Positions 35,650 to 43,909 of a stretch of DNA of 64,000 nt are shown here, piece after piece. The stretch lies in NCBI GenBank assembly GCA_964454675.1, contig CAYVUB010000008.1, positions 21,520-85,519 on the forward strand, in the 5' to 3' direction. Source of the DNA: CAYVUB01 sp964454675. GTDB lineage: Bacteria; Bacteroidota; Bacteroidia; Flavobacteriales; Flavobacteriaceae. The notes under the pieces are model-generated. The model saw nothing but the letters and a program-made list of their open reading frames with translations, made no database searches and was not told the DNA's origin. How positions within the stretch are numbered: the stretch's first letter is position 1; every line of letters starts with the position of its first letter. The position numbers and the translations under genes were made by a program.

Positions 35650-36717
35650 TTAATTAAAATACACTTTTGATGCAGCCTGTGGTGCTTCAAATGTTGCTAT
35701 TTCAGAATTTGAACTCAAACTATATACATACAGCGTGCTCAAACTTGAAAAACTTGCATCACAAACAAACAACCTGTTATCCTTTACCGACAATCCGTAA
35801 GCGAATGAAGCCGTTAATGTAATAATTGGTGTTGACGGCAATGTAGTGGCATTGTCTGCCATTGCATAAACCGCATTGTTATTAACATAATATAGTTTAC
35901 CTCCATCATAAGCCATTAACCCAACATAAGAACCTTCAAGACTTATTGATGAAATAACAGCATTTGTTGAGGTATTAATTTTGGTAATCGCTCCGGGTGT
36001 AGTTCCTATAAAATTCCATTCATCGTCATACAAGGTAGCACCTTCAGACAAAACCACCAATTGACCTAAACTATTGATAAGCATTTCATTAGGATTATCG
36101 GCAACTTCAATAGTTGTGACATTTTGAGTAGCAATATCAATCACAGATATAATATTGTTTGATGAATAACCGCCTTTATGAGAAACAAATACTTTACCAT
36201 CCTCAACCAAAACCTGCTCCGGACCTTCTCCAACAGAAATTGTGCTTTCTACTGTGTTGGTTGCTAAATTTACAACAGCAATAAAATCATCTGATGCATC
36301 AAAAGGATCGCCCCAATTGCTCACGTAACCTTTACCATTTTCAAAATCAATATATCTCGGAAGTGCCAAACCTGATGCTATAGTTGCCTTTTTTTCAAAC
36401 GTATATCTGTTAACAACCGTTATCGTATTGGTATTATCCACAACGATATAAGCGTTATTGTCTTCAAACCCTATAGATTGTAAATAGTTGCCAAGCTGTT
36501 CTCCATTTACATTGAAATAAATATCGCTTTCAGAAGTGCTCAAATCATTTGAAATATATGATACAGAACCCGGTAATCCCGAACCTTCGCCTGTTATCAA
36601 AATACCATTTTCATAATCACCCAAAGGCACATCATTAAAATCATCGTCATCGCTACATGACGTTACAAACAATCCTGCTAACAGGAATACACTTAAAAAT
36701 CTCAATAGGTTTTTCAT
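35650..36717 (-). CDS. YncE/DUF5074-type beta-propeller surface lipoprotein, candidate BtuG-like cobalamin-binding protein
   Basis: A 355-residue lipoprotein. The signal ends in LFVTSC, followed by SDDDDFND, an acidic stretch typical of lipoproteins exported to the cell surface in Bacteroidota. The mature protein shows repeated beta-propeller units (ITVVNRYTFEK, IAVVNLATNTVE, ISVIDIATQNVT, ITKINTSTNAVI), consistent with seven blades. It starts 3 bp after the btuB stop, behind a cobalamin riboswitch. BtuG of Bacteroides, a surface propeller lipoprotein that binds B12 and caps BtuB, has this layout and position, so the same role is inferred. Identity to BtuG was not measured. Confidence 0.78.
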   Translation of the reverse strand: MKNLLRFLSVFLLAGLFVTSCSDDDDFNDVPLGDYENGILITGEGSGLPGSVSYISNDLSTSESDIYFNVNGEQLGNYLQSIGFEDNNAYIVVDNTNTITVVNRYTFEKKATIASGLALPRYIDFENGKGYVSNWGDPFDASDDFIAVVNLATNTVESTISVGEGPEQVLVEDGKVFVSHKGGYSSNNIISVIDIATQNVTTIEVADNPNEMLINSLGQLVVLSEGATLYDDEWNFIGTTPGAITKINTSTNAVISSISLEGSYVGLMAYDGGKLYYVNNNAVYAMADNATTLPSTPIITLTASFAYGLSVKDNRLFVCDASFSSLSTLYVYSLSSNSEIATFEAPQAASKVYFN

Positions 36718-36720
36718 AGT

Positions 36721-38547
36721 CTAAAAATTAAAGTTGATATAAAAATTATAGTTAATACCGGGCATGTAGCGGTTATCTACACTCTGGTAATTTTCGTTTA
36801 AAATATTGCGTATCTGCGTACCGATTGTAAGCGGTTTCAAATAATATTCGACACCTATATTATTTACAAAGTAAGCATCCAAAACATATCTCGGGTTGTT
36901 GTCCGACAGCAAAAAAACCTCGCCGGCAAACACACTTTGCCAATACACAGACAACTGATTATACGCATACTGCAACGTTCCCGAAGCTTTATGATACGGT
37001 ACATAGATAAGCTGTTTTTTGGTGTCTTGGTTTTCTGAAACCGTGTAGGCATAATTACCGTTTATTTCCAATTGATGTTTTCCAAATGTAGTTTTGTATG
37101 CCGCACGGGTTTCCAGTCCGTAAGTTTTAACTTTATCGGTATTTACAGGCCGCCATACCGAACCACCCGGAAGCCAGCGTATCATATCGGTAATATCATT
37201 ATAAAACCCAATCACCGATAGCGACATCTCTTTAAATTGTACAGAATTCCCAAGTTCTATCTGATAAGACGATTCTGGTTTTAAATCAAGATTACCGCTG
37301 CCTGCCCAATATAAATCGTTATAGGTAGGAATCCTGAAATTTCCCGAACCGTTAATATGTAAAATGTAGTTTGGGCTTACCGCATATTGAAACCCGAAGC
37401 TGAATAACAACGGACTTTCATAAGTATTGGTAATTTCTTTGCGTGCGGTAGCTTCGTACAATACATTTTTAAACCGGTGTTTAAACAAGGCACTAAAACC
37501 GGTAATGGTTCTGTCACTTTTGCCTATGCCCGACCCTTCGCCTGTGGTATGGTTAATATCGGCAACGGCTTCAAGATATGCACCTTCAAAAACCCTGTAT
37601 CCCAACTGATATTTACCCACAAATGTCTGCGCTTCGCCATAAGTAAAATGTTCACTGTTGATATTTGAAAAATACTTATAACGTTCGGTAATATAAGCCA
37701 CTTTTAAAGTTGACAGATACTTGCCGTACAAACCGTTCCATTCCAGCAATTGCCGTGTATTAAAATCTTGATATTTGGTTTTTGTTTCCGAAGGTAAAAT
37801 CAACGAAAAATGCCGCTCGCCATCATAAACATTGCTGTAATAGTTAATCACATTTTTTGCGTTAATCTTATAACCCGCATTGATGGATGTGCCCACATTA
37901 TAAAACTGCCCGTTACTGTTTTTCCTGTCGCTGTCCACATAATCATAATCATTATCTGAAAACACATAACCTGCCGATACATTTACGCTCAACTTTTTGT
38001 TTGAATAGTGCCCGTTATAACTCAAATCGCCGGTATTAAAACTTCCGTACCTTGCTAAAACCTGATTTTCAAAACCTTGGTTAAACTCTGTACGGTTATC
38101 CAGATGAATCGTTCCGCCAATGGCACCACTGCCGTAAAGCACACTTCCACCACCACTTCTTACAGATATTTCATTAAAATTCCGGGTGTTAATCGTATTA
38201 AAATCTGTCTGGCCGTTAAACTGCGAATTAACATTAATACCATTCCATATTACTGCGGTTTGCTGTGCCGTTGTACCTCTGAATGCAGGCGACGACACCA
38301 TGCCAAGACCGTTTTCTTTGAAATAAATAAGCGAATTAAAATTAAGCAGCTCTGTAAGAGACGAGGCATTGCGGCGTAGTGTACTATCTTTCAACACCGA
38401 TACATGCTGCGTATTTGAAAAAATTTTCAAACTGCGGTCGGCTTTTACCACAATCTCTTCCAATTGCTGCACAGAATCGACAAGCGTTTGTGCAAAAACA
38501 ACGCTGCTACATATCAAAAAAGTTAAAACGACAAAAACTTGCTTCAT
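36721..38547 (-). CDS. btuB: TonB-dependent receptor, BtuB-like cobalamin transporter
   Basis: A 608-residue outer-membrane receptor. The signal peptide MKQVFVVLTFLICSSVVFAQ is followed by a TonB-box-like EEIVVKA, a plug domain (residues about 45-150, with RSGGGSVLYGSGAIGG) and a 22-strand barrel ending in aromatic NFYINFNF. The frame extends to a TTG at 38553, but ATG at 38547 is the natural start. It lies directly downstream of a cobalamin riboswitch and upstream of the beta-propeller lipoprotein, so vitamin B12 or a related corrinoid is the likely substrate. Confidence 0.9.
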   Translation of the reverse strand: MKQVFVVLTFLICSSVVFAQTLVDSVQQLEEIVVKADRSLKIFSNTQHVSVLKDSTLRRNASSLTELLNFNSLIYFKENGLGMVSSPAFRGTTAQQTAVIWNGINVNSQFNGQTDFNTINTRNFNEISVRSGGGSVLYGSGAIGGTIHLDNRTEFNQGFENQVLARYGSFNTGDLSYNGHYSNKKLSVNVSAGYVFSDNDYDYVDSDRKNSNGQFYNVGTSINAGYKINAKNVINYYSNVYDGERHFSLILPSETKTKYQDFNTRQLLEWNGLYGKYLSTLKVAYITERYKYFSNINSEHFTYGEAQTFVGKYQLGYRVFEGAYLEAVADINHTTGEGSGIGKSDRTITGFSALFKHRFKNVLYEATARKEITNTYESPLLFSFGFQYAVSPNYILHINGSGNFRIPTYNDLYWAGSGNLDLKPESSYQIELGNSVQFKEMSLSVIGFYNDITDMIRWLPGGSVWRPVNTDKVKTYGLETRAAYKTTFGKHQLEINGNYAYTVSENQDTKKQLIYVPYHKASGTLQYAYNQLSVYWQSVFAGEVFLLSDNNPRYVLDAYFVNNIGVEYYLKPLTIGTQIRNILNENYQSVDNRYMPGINYNFYINFNF

Positions 38548-38591
38548 AGTCAAAAAAGCCTTTTACCCGAAAGCTTTAAGTATTAATTATG

Positions 38592-38828
38592 AAATCTGGC
38601 AGGTCTCCTGACTTGTTTTACGTTATCTGCCTTCCCATCAAAATAATGACAGTGGCATAAAGTCAATAACATCTCTATTGCAGAGATACCCAATCAAGTT
38701 GGGTATAAACTTACAGTTGCGGGAACAGTTCAAGATTTGATGATTTACGAAGTACGGTTTACGATTTTTGATTTGTAAATCGTAATTCTAAAATCGTACA
38801 TCAACGCACTTGATTCCCTTTTAATCCT
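38592..38828 (-). ncRNA. Cobalamin (B12) riboswitch upstream of btuB
   Basis: Read on the minus strand, the element starts with GGATTAAAAGGGAATCAAG and continues with the conserved core GTTCCCGCAACTGTAAG, the ATGCCACTGTCAT segment (38647-38659) and the B12 box GTCAGGAGACCTGCC (near 38597-38612). The box ends 50 nt before the btuB ATG. High cobalamin is expected to fold the RNA and shut off btuB and the beta-propeller gene. The variable part between the first and second conserved blocks holds an additional repeat-rich hairpin (38736-38800). Confidence 0.93.
38736..38800. repeat. TTTACGATTT-type repeat forming a hairpin inside the riboswitch
   Basis: Words such as TTACGATTT and AAATCGTAA are repeated in both directions and can form a hairpin. 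They lie between TTGATG and CATCAA, which can pair at the base. The stretch sits in the variable peripheral region and separates conserved riboswitch blocks. Similar degenerate repeats lie in other gaps of the window. Confidence 0.6.
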
Positions 38829-38847
38829 GTTGATAATATTTATCAAC
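38829..38847. promoter_or_regulatory. Palindrome GTTGATA-5-TATCAAC between the divergent B12 operons
   Basis: GTTGATA (38829-38835) and TATCAAC (38841-38847) are perfectly complementary, with a 5-base centre. It lies immediately before the riboswitch and about 70 bp before the btuF promoter. It may be an operator or a 5' hairpin; no regulator is known. Confidence 0.35.
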
Positions 38848-38915
38848 ACAGAACCAAAATTCGAGTGTAAAGGTAAACATTTTGCTTCTACTTTCATTAA
38901 AAGTTTAAATAATAG

Positions 38916-38923
38916 TATTTTTG
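38916..38923 (+). promoter_or_regulatory. -7 element for the btuFCD operon
   Basis: TATTTTTG matches TAnnTTTG and lies 20 bp before the TTG start at 38944. No riboswitch is seen on this strand. Confidence 0.5.
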
Positions 38924-38943
38924 AAAAATTAAACACCTCTATT

Positions 38944-40071
38944 TTGAAACATTTACTACTCTCATTTTTGTTCATAAGCTTTTTAGGCTGTAAACACGAT
39001 TCAAAACCTGTTGTGACCCAAACAAAAAACTTTACGTTTGCCCAAGGTTTTTCAATTACACAAGCCGAAAATTACAGCATTCTTACCATAAAAAATCCGT
39101 GGCCAAAATCTGAAAAAACCTATAATTATGCATTGGTTGATAAGAACATTTTGCCTTCAATAACATTAAATGCTGACGAATTTGACGGTATCATCCCTAT
39201 TCCTGTCGAAAAAATAGTTGTAACCTCAACAACGCACATACCGGCACTGGAACTTCTGGGAGTTGAGCAAACACTGGTAGGATTCCCTGGAACAGATTAT
39301 GTATCATCATCAAAAACACGCAAACGTATCGACAACGGAAATATTCGTGAACTTGGCAAAAATGAAGGTATCAATACCGAAGTGTTGCTCGAATTACAAC
39401 CGGAAGCCGTCGTAGCATTTGGCATAGACGGCAACAACCGCACACTTGAGCTTATTAAAAAAGCCGGAATTCCTGTATTATACAATGGTGATTGGGTCGA
39501 AACTTCGCCGCTTGCCAAAGCCGAATGGATTAAGTTTTTCGGATTGCTTTTTAATAAAGAAGCACAAGCAGATTCTATCTTTAACAACATAAAAACCGAT
39601 TATCTTGAAGCAAAAAAACTGGCGTTGCAGGTAACACACAAACCAACCGTTTTAAGCGGTGCTTTGGAAAAAGATGTATGGTATTTACCAAGCGGTACAA
39701 GTCCCGAAGCGCAATTGCTCAAAGATGCCAATGTGACTTATTTATGGCAGGATGAAACGAGTGCCGGCAGTCTGGCATTGAGCTTTGAAACGGTATTTGC
39801 TAAAGCAAAACATGCCGAATTATGGATAAGCCCGTCGTATCATAAATCATTAGAATCGCTTGCAAAAACCAATGAGCATTATACACAATTTGATGCCTAC
39901 AAAAACAAAAAGGTATTTTCGTTTGTAAATACCGGAGGTAAAAAAGGAGGCGTTACTTATTATGAAGAAGGATTTGCCCGTCCGGATTTGGTCTTGAAAG
40001 ATTTGATAAAAATATGTCATCCCGAATTATTGGAAGACTATCAGCCTTATTTCTTTAAACCTTTGGAATAA
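38944..40071 (+). CDS. btuF: ABC transporter substrate-binding lipoprotein, BtuF-like
   Basis: A 375-residue protein. No ATG lies near the front of the frame. A TTG start at 38944 gives LKHLLLSFLFISFLGC, a normal lipoprotein signal with lipobox Cys at 16, and it follows a -7 element. The mature part is a helical-backbone (cluster A) binding protein as used for cobalamin and siderophores, with TSTTHIPALELLGVEQTLVG near the first lobe and PTVLSGALEKDVWY in the second. It is the first gene of an operon with permease and ATPase, divergent from btuB. Haem or siderophore substrates are less likely given the riboswitch next door. Confidence 0.85.
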   Translation: MKHLLLSFLFISFLGCKHDSKPVVTQTKNFTFAQGFSITQAENYSILTIKNPWPKSEKTYNYALVDKNILPSITLNADEFDGIIPIPVEKIVVTSTTHIPALELLGVEQTLVGFPGTDYVSSSKTRKRIDNGNIRELGKNEGINTEVLLELQPEAVVAFGIDGNNRTLELIKKAGIPVLYNGDWVETSPLAKAEWIKFFGLLFNKEAQADSIFNNIKTDYLEAKKLALQVTHKPTVLSGALEKDVWYLPSGTSPEAQLLKDANVTYLWQDETSAGSLALSFETVFAKAKHAELWISPSYHKSLESLAKTNEHYTQFDAYKNKKVFSFVNTGGKKGGVTYYEEGFARPDLVLKDLIKICHPELLEDYQPYFFKPLE

Positions 40072-40073
40072 CG

Positions 40074-41102
40074 ATGGCATATCAAAAAACATACAAACGT
40101 CCGTTTTTTGCACTAAGCATTATCCTGGTGGTATGTTTTTTTGTGAACATAAGTTTTGGCTCGGTAGCGATACCGGCAAAAGAAATTTTCAAGAGTTTAT
40201 TTGGCACAATTGATAACACATCGTGGCAATACATCATTCATCATTACAGATTGCCTAAGGCTTTTACGGCAATTCTTGCAGGTTCGGGATTGGGAATTTC
40301 AGGATTATTAATGCAAACGCTTTTCCGTAATCCATTAGCAGGACCTTATGTTTTGGGCATCAGTTCGGGAGCAAGCCTGGGAGTTGCCATCGTTATTCTG
40401 GGTGCAGGCATTTCGGGAAGTATTCTATCTGCTTTGCTTATTTCAAAATGGAGTTTGGTAATTGCCGCATGCCTTGGAAGCTTTATGGTGTTACTGGCGG
40501 TGTTGGCAATTTCCAATAAAGTGAGAGATACCATGGCAATACTCATCATCGGGTTGATGTTTGGCAGTATTACCACAGCCATAGTAAGTGTGTTGTCGTA
40601 TTTTAGCACGGCACAAAAATTACAACAGTATATTTTTTGGGGATTTGGCAGTTTGGGCAATTTATCATGGTACGAGCTGCTCATTTTTACGTTGGTCTAT
40701 GGTTTGGGATTGCTGCTGAGCATTGCTTCCATCAAGAGTTTGAATACCTTGTTGCTTGGCGAAAATTACGCCCGAAGTTTAGGCTTAAACATCAAAAAGA
40801 GCAGAATGATTGTCATTCTGGCTACCAGCTTATTGGCAGGAACCATTACCGCTTTTGCCGGACCAATTGCGTTTATCGGGTTGGCTATTCCGCATTTAAC
40901 ACGGCAGATTTTTACCACATCCAACCATAAACTATTACTTCCTGCCGTATTGTTATTTGGCGCTATCATTATGCTTATTTGCGATACCATTGCCCAATTA
41001 CCGGGAAGCGATTACACATTGCCTGTCAATGCCATAACATCACTCGTAGGCGCACCGGTGGTGATTTGGTTACTGGTACGAAAACGTAAAATGGTGTTTT
41101 AG
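40074..41102 (+). CDS. btuC: FecCD/BtuC-type ABC permease
   Basis: A 342-residue membrane protein with about ten helices. Family motifs are visible: RLPKAFTAILAGSGLGISG, LMQTLFRNPLAGPYVLGISSGA and the coupling helix region FAGPIAFIGLAIPHLTR. It transfers substrate from BtuF across the inner membrane. It starts 2 bp after btuF, so translation is tightly linked. Substrate assignment to cobalamin rests on the locus. Confidence 0.9.
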   Translation: MAYQKTYKRPFFALSIILVVCFFVNISFGSVAIPAKEIFKSLFGTIDNTSWQYIIHHYRLPKAFTAILAGSGLGISGLLMQTLFRNPLAGPYVLGISSGASLGVAIVILGAGISGSILSALLISKWSLVIAACLGSFMVLLAVLAISNKVRDTMAILIIGLMFGSITTAIVSVLSYFSTAQKLQQYIFWGFGSLGNLSWYELLIFTLVYGLGLLLSIASIKSLNTLLLGENYARSLGLNIKKSRMIVILATSLLAGTITAFAGPIAFIGLAIPHLTRQIFTTSNHKLLLPAVLLFGAIIMLICDTIAQLPGSDYTLPVNAITSLVGAPVVIWLLVRKRKMVF

Positions 41103-41104
41103 AT

Positions 41105-41222
41105 TTGATGAATAGTATTTAGTAATTAGTATTGAGTATAATTTGATAAAATTGACACTCTTGACACATATCGGTACAAGCCGGAATGCACCCAAAACCT
41201 GAAGCCTGAAACAACAGAAACA
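41105..41222. repeat. Degenerate AGTATTTAGTAATTAGTATTG and CCTGAAGCCTGAAAC words
   Basis: The 130-bp gap between btuC and btuD contains tandem words of seven to eight bases (AGTATTTAGTAATTAGTATTG) and, near 41200, ACCTGAAGCCTGAAAC, which resembles the repeat found inside mnmE at 6440-6468. Confidence 0.45.
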
Positions 41223-41232
41223 ACAACCTATA

Positions 41233-42027
41233 ATGAACAAAAGCGAAGAGCATATTACCCTTAAAACTGAAAATCTCTCAATAGGATATTCGTCCAAAAA
41301 GCATACAACAGTTGTTGCTTCGGGGATTTCTTTTGAATTGTATAAAGGGCAACTCGTGGGGCTTGCAGGTGCAAACGGCATCGGGAAATCTACCTTGCTG
41401 CGCACGCTTACCAAAGTACAGAATGCGTTGCAGGGTGATGTGTTTATCAACCAAAAAAATAGCAAAACCATAACAGCTATTGACATGGCAAAATCCCTGA
41501 GTCTGGTACTTACAGAACCTGTAGCTTCAAAAAATATGTCGGTTTTTGAGCTTGTAAGTCTGGGCAGACAGCCTTATACCGATTGGATTGGCAATATGAC
41601 TACCGATGATATTGTGAGTATTGAAAACGCTATTGAACTTACCGGAATACAAGCCATAAAAACCAAAAAATGCTACGAACTGAGCGACGGACAATTACAA
41701 AAAGTGATGATTGCCCGCGCACTGGCGCAAGATACCGATATTATTATTCTTGATGAACCTACAACACATCTTGACCTGTACCACAAAGCTTATATTTTAA
41801 AACTGCTGCAAAAACTGGCAACAGAGACACAAAAAACCATATTATTTTCGTCGCACGAAATTGATTTAGCCATCCAATTATGTGACAGAATGCTTGTAAT
41901 GACCGATGATACCGTGATTATCGGTGAACCTCAGGAATTGATTACAAAAGGTGTTTTCAATAAATTATTCCCCGAAAATCTGATTGAATTTGACAACCAA
42001 ACACATCGGTTTAAAATCAAAAATTAA
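41233..42027 (+). CDS. btuD: ABC transporter ATP-binding protein, BtuD/FecE-like
   Basis: A 264-residue ATPase. Walker A is GANGIGKST near residue 50, the signature region is LSDGQLQKVMIARAL, Walker B is IIILDEPTTHLDL and the switch His is in SSHEIDLA. It energises the BtuC-like permease. A 130-bp repeat-rich gap precedes it, longer than usual inside an operon, so expression from a second promoter is possible. ATG at 41233 is used. Confidence 0.9.
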   Translation: MNKSEEHITLKTENLSIGYSSKKHTTVVASGISFELYKGQLVGLAGANGIGKSTLLRTLTKVQNALQGDVFINQKNSKTITAIDMAKSLSLVLTEPVASKNMSVFELVSLGRQPYTDWIGNMTTDDIVSIENAIELTGIQAIKTKKCYELSDGQLQKVMIARALAQDTDIIILDEPTTHLDLYHKAYILKLLQKLATETQKTILFSSHEIDLAIQLCDRMLVMTDDTVIIGEPQELITKGVFNKLFPENLIEFDNQTHRFKIKN

Positions 42028-42050
42028 ATATCTTTACCCAAAACAACATC

Positions 42051-43373
42051 ATGCCGGAAATTCTCATTTATAGTATCATCATCGTTATTGGCTTAATCGG
42101 CGGCGGCTGGATAGGCTTTACCTTTAGTAGCCTTAAATCAAAATCCCGCGAAAGTGCTTTGGAAGAACGTGTACGGCTGGCTCTGGAAAATGAAACTAAA
42201 ATCAATGAGCGCATTGCCATAGCCGAAAACGAGAAAGAAAACATCCGCAGAGAAAAAGAAGAACTGGCAATTGCCTTCACACAAAAAAATGCCGATTTTG
42301 AAAATTTACACCTGCGTAATGAAGAGCAAAAAGCCGAAGTAGAAAAACTGCAGGAAAAATTTCAGAAAGAATTTGAAAACCTCGCCAATAAGATTTTTGA
42401 AGAAAAATCGGAAAAATTTACGGCAAAAAACAAAGAGAATATAGATGACATCCTCAAACCGTTACAGGAAAAAATCCAACATTTTGAAAAACGTGTAGAA
42501 GAAACCAATAAAGAAAACATTGACAGAAGTGCACAGCTGCGCCAGCAAATCATAGGCCTTAAAGAACTCAACGAAAAAATAACCAAAGAAGCCAATAACC
42601 TTACCAAAGCGTTGAAAGGTGACACCAAAATGCAGGGAAACTGGGGCGAAATGGTACTGGAACGCGTGCTCGAACGCAGCGGGCTCAACAAAGACAGCGA
42701 GTATTTTGTACAGCAAAGTTTTAATACCGAAGACGGCAGGCGTGTTATGCCCGATGTGATTATCCATCTGCCAGGAAACAAAAAAATGATTATCGACTCA
42801 AAAGTTTCGCTGGTTGCCTACGAGCGTTATGTAAATGAAGTTGACGAAACCGAAAAACCGGTTCATCTCAAAAACCATTTAATTTCCATTCGTACCAGAG
42901 TAAAAGAATTGGGCGAAAAAAATTACCAGACACTTTATGATGAAAGCCCCGATTTTGTATTGTTATTCATCCCGATAGAATCGGCTTTTGCCATTGCCTC
43001 TATGGAATATCCTCATCTTTACGGCGATGCGTTTGAAAAAAACATCATCATCGTGACACCTACAACATTGCTTGCGGTTCTTAAAACCATTGACAGCATG
43101 TGGCAAAACGAAAAACAAAAAGCCAACGCTGTAGAAATAGCCACACAAGCCGGTGCATTATACGACTCGTTTGTAAACCTGACCGACGAACTCATAAAAG
43201 TTGGAAACCAGATAGGCACGGTTCAAAAAAGTTATGAAGGCGCCATGAAAAAGCTTACCGGAAAAGGTAATCTGGTATCACGTGTGGAAAAACTCAAAAA
43301 ATTAGGTGTAAAAGCCGGCAAGCAAATGAATGAAAACCTTTTAAAACGTGCCGAAGAAGATAGCGACATGTAA
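42051..43373 (+). CDS. rmuC: DNA recombination protein RmuC
   Basis: A 440-residue protein with an N-terminal membrane anchor (about residues 4-25), a long coiled coil (about 30-175) and the RmuC nuclease-like domain. Family motifs include MQGNWGEMVLERVLERSGL, IDSKVSLVAYERYV and FIPIESAFAIA. RmuC restrains inverted-repeat-induced rearrangements in E. coli. It stands 23 bp after btuD and may be read through from it, although the functions are unrelated. Confidence 0.93.
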   Translation: MPEILIYSIIIVIGLIGGGWIGFTFSSLKSKSRESALEERVRLALENETKINERIAIAENEKENIRREKEELAIAFTQKNADFENLHLRNEEQKAEVEKLQEKFQKEFENLANKIFEEKSEKFTAKNKENIDDILKPLQEKIQHFEKRVEETNKENIDRSAQLRQQIIGLKELNEKITKEANNLTKALKGDTKMQGNWGEMVLERVLERSGLNKDSEYFVQQSFNTEDGRRVMPDVIIHLPGNKKMIIDSKVSLVAYERYVNEVDETEKPVHLKNHLISIRTRVKELGEKNYQTLYDESPDFVLLFIPIESAFAIASMEYPHLYGDAFEKNIIIVTPTTLLAVLKTIDSMWQNEKQKANAVEIATQAGALYDSFVNLTDELIKVGNQIGTVQKSYEGAMKKLTGKGNLVSRVEKLKKLGVKAGKQMNENLLKRAEEDSDM

Positions 43374-43412
43374 TACTTTGCTTCTAACTTTACCCACATC
43401 AATATTTTGGTA

Positions 43413-43805
43413 ATGAAACACATTCAGCTTATACAAACAATTCTTTATGTCAGCGACCAGCAGGCGAGTACAGATTTTTACACAAAATTATTCCGTAAAA
43501 ATCCGGATTTAAATGTTCCCGGAATGACAGAATTTAAACTTGCCGAAAACTGTAAACTGGGATTAATGCCAAATAACGGAATTGCAAAGATTCTTTCTAA
43601 TAAAACACCACATCCTAACCAAGGAAACGGAATACCAAGATGCGAACTTTATTTTTATGTTGAAAATATCAAACTTGAATTTGAAAATGCAACAAAAATT
43701 GGAGCAAAACTTATAAGTCCTATAAAAAACCGTGATTGGGGTGACAAGGTTTGCTATTTTGCCGATATTGACGGACACATCATTGCTTTTGCCGAAAAAT
43801 TCTGA
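43413..43805 (+). CDS. VOC-family (glyoxalase/bleomycin-resistance-like) protein
   Basis: A 130-residue protein of the vicinal-oxygen-chelate fold with two beta-alpha-beta-beta-beta units (IQTILYVSDQQASTDFYTKL and ELYFYVENIKLEFENATKIG, ending DIDGHIIAFAEKF). Metal ligands are not clearly conserved at the usual positions, so substrate and activity are unknown. The frame is open to TTG at 43407; ATG at 43413 (MKHIQLIQ) is preferred. Confidence 0.85.
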   Translation: MKHIQLIQTILYVSDQQASTDFYTKLFRKNPDLNVPGMTEFKLAENCKLGLMPNNGIAKILSNKTPHPNQGNGIPRCELYFYVENIKLEFENATKIGAKLISPIKNRDWGDKVCYFADIDGHIIAFAEKF

Positions 43806-43851
43806 AAGCAAATCAAATTTATAAAATATTATTCAGAAGCAAGCCCAAATA

Positions 43852-43888
43852 AAAAACTTCCACCGGATAGCATCTGACGGAAGTTTTT
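43852..43888. terminator. Bidirectional terminator
   Basis: AAAAACTTCC (43852-43861) pairs perfectly with GGAAGTTTTT (43879-43888). It lies between the convergent VOC and acsA genes. Confidence 0.8.
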
Positions 43889-43909
43889 ATCTTTCTAAAA
43901 ACAACAAAT

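Noticed and set aside
36864..37052. Short frames inside btuB on both strands
   Set aside because: The btuB frame is continuous with plug and barrel motifs throughout, so these are shadows.
38592..38828. A riboswitch acting on btuF as well
   Set aside because: The conserved blocks read only on the minus strand toward btuB; the + strand operon has its own promoter beyond the element.
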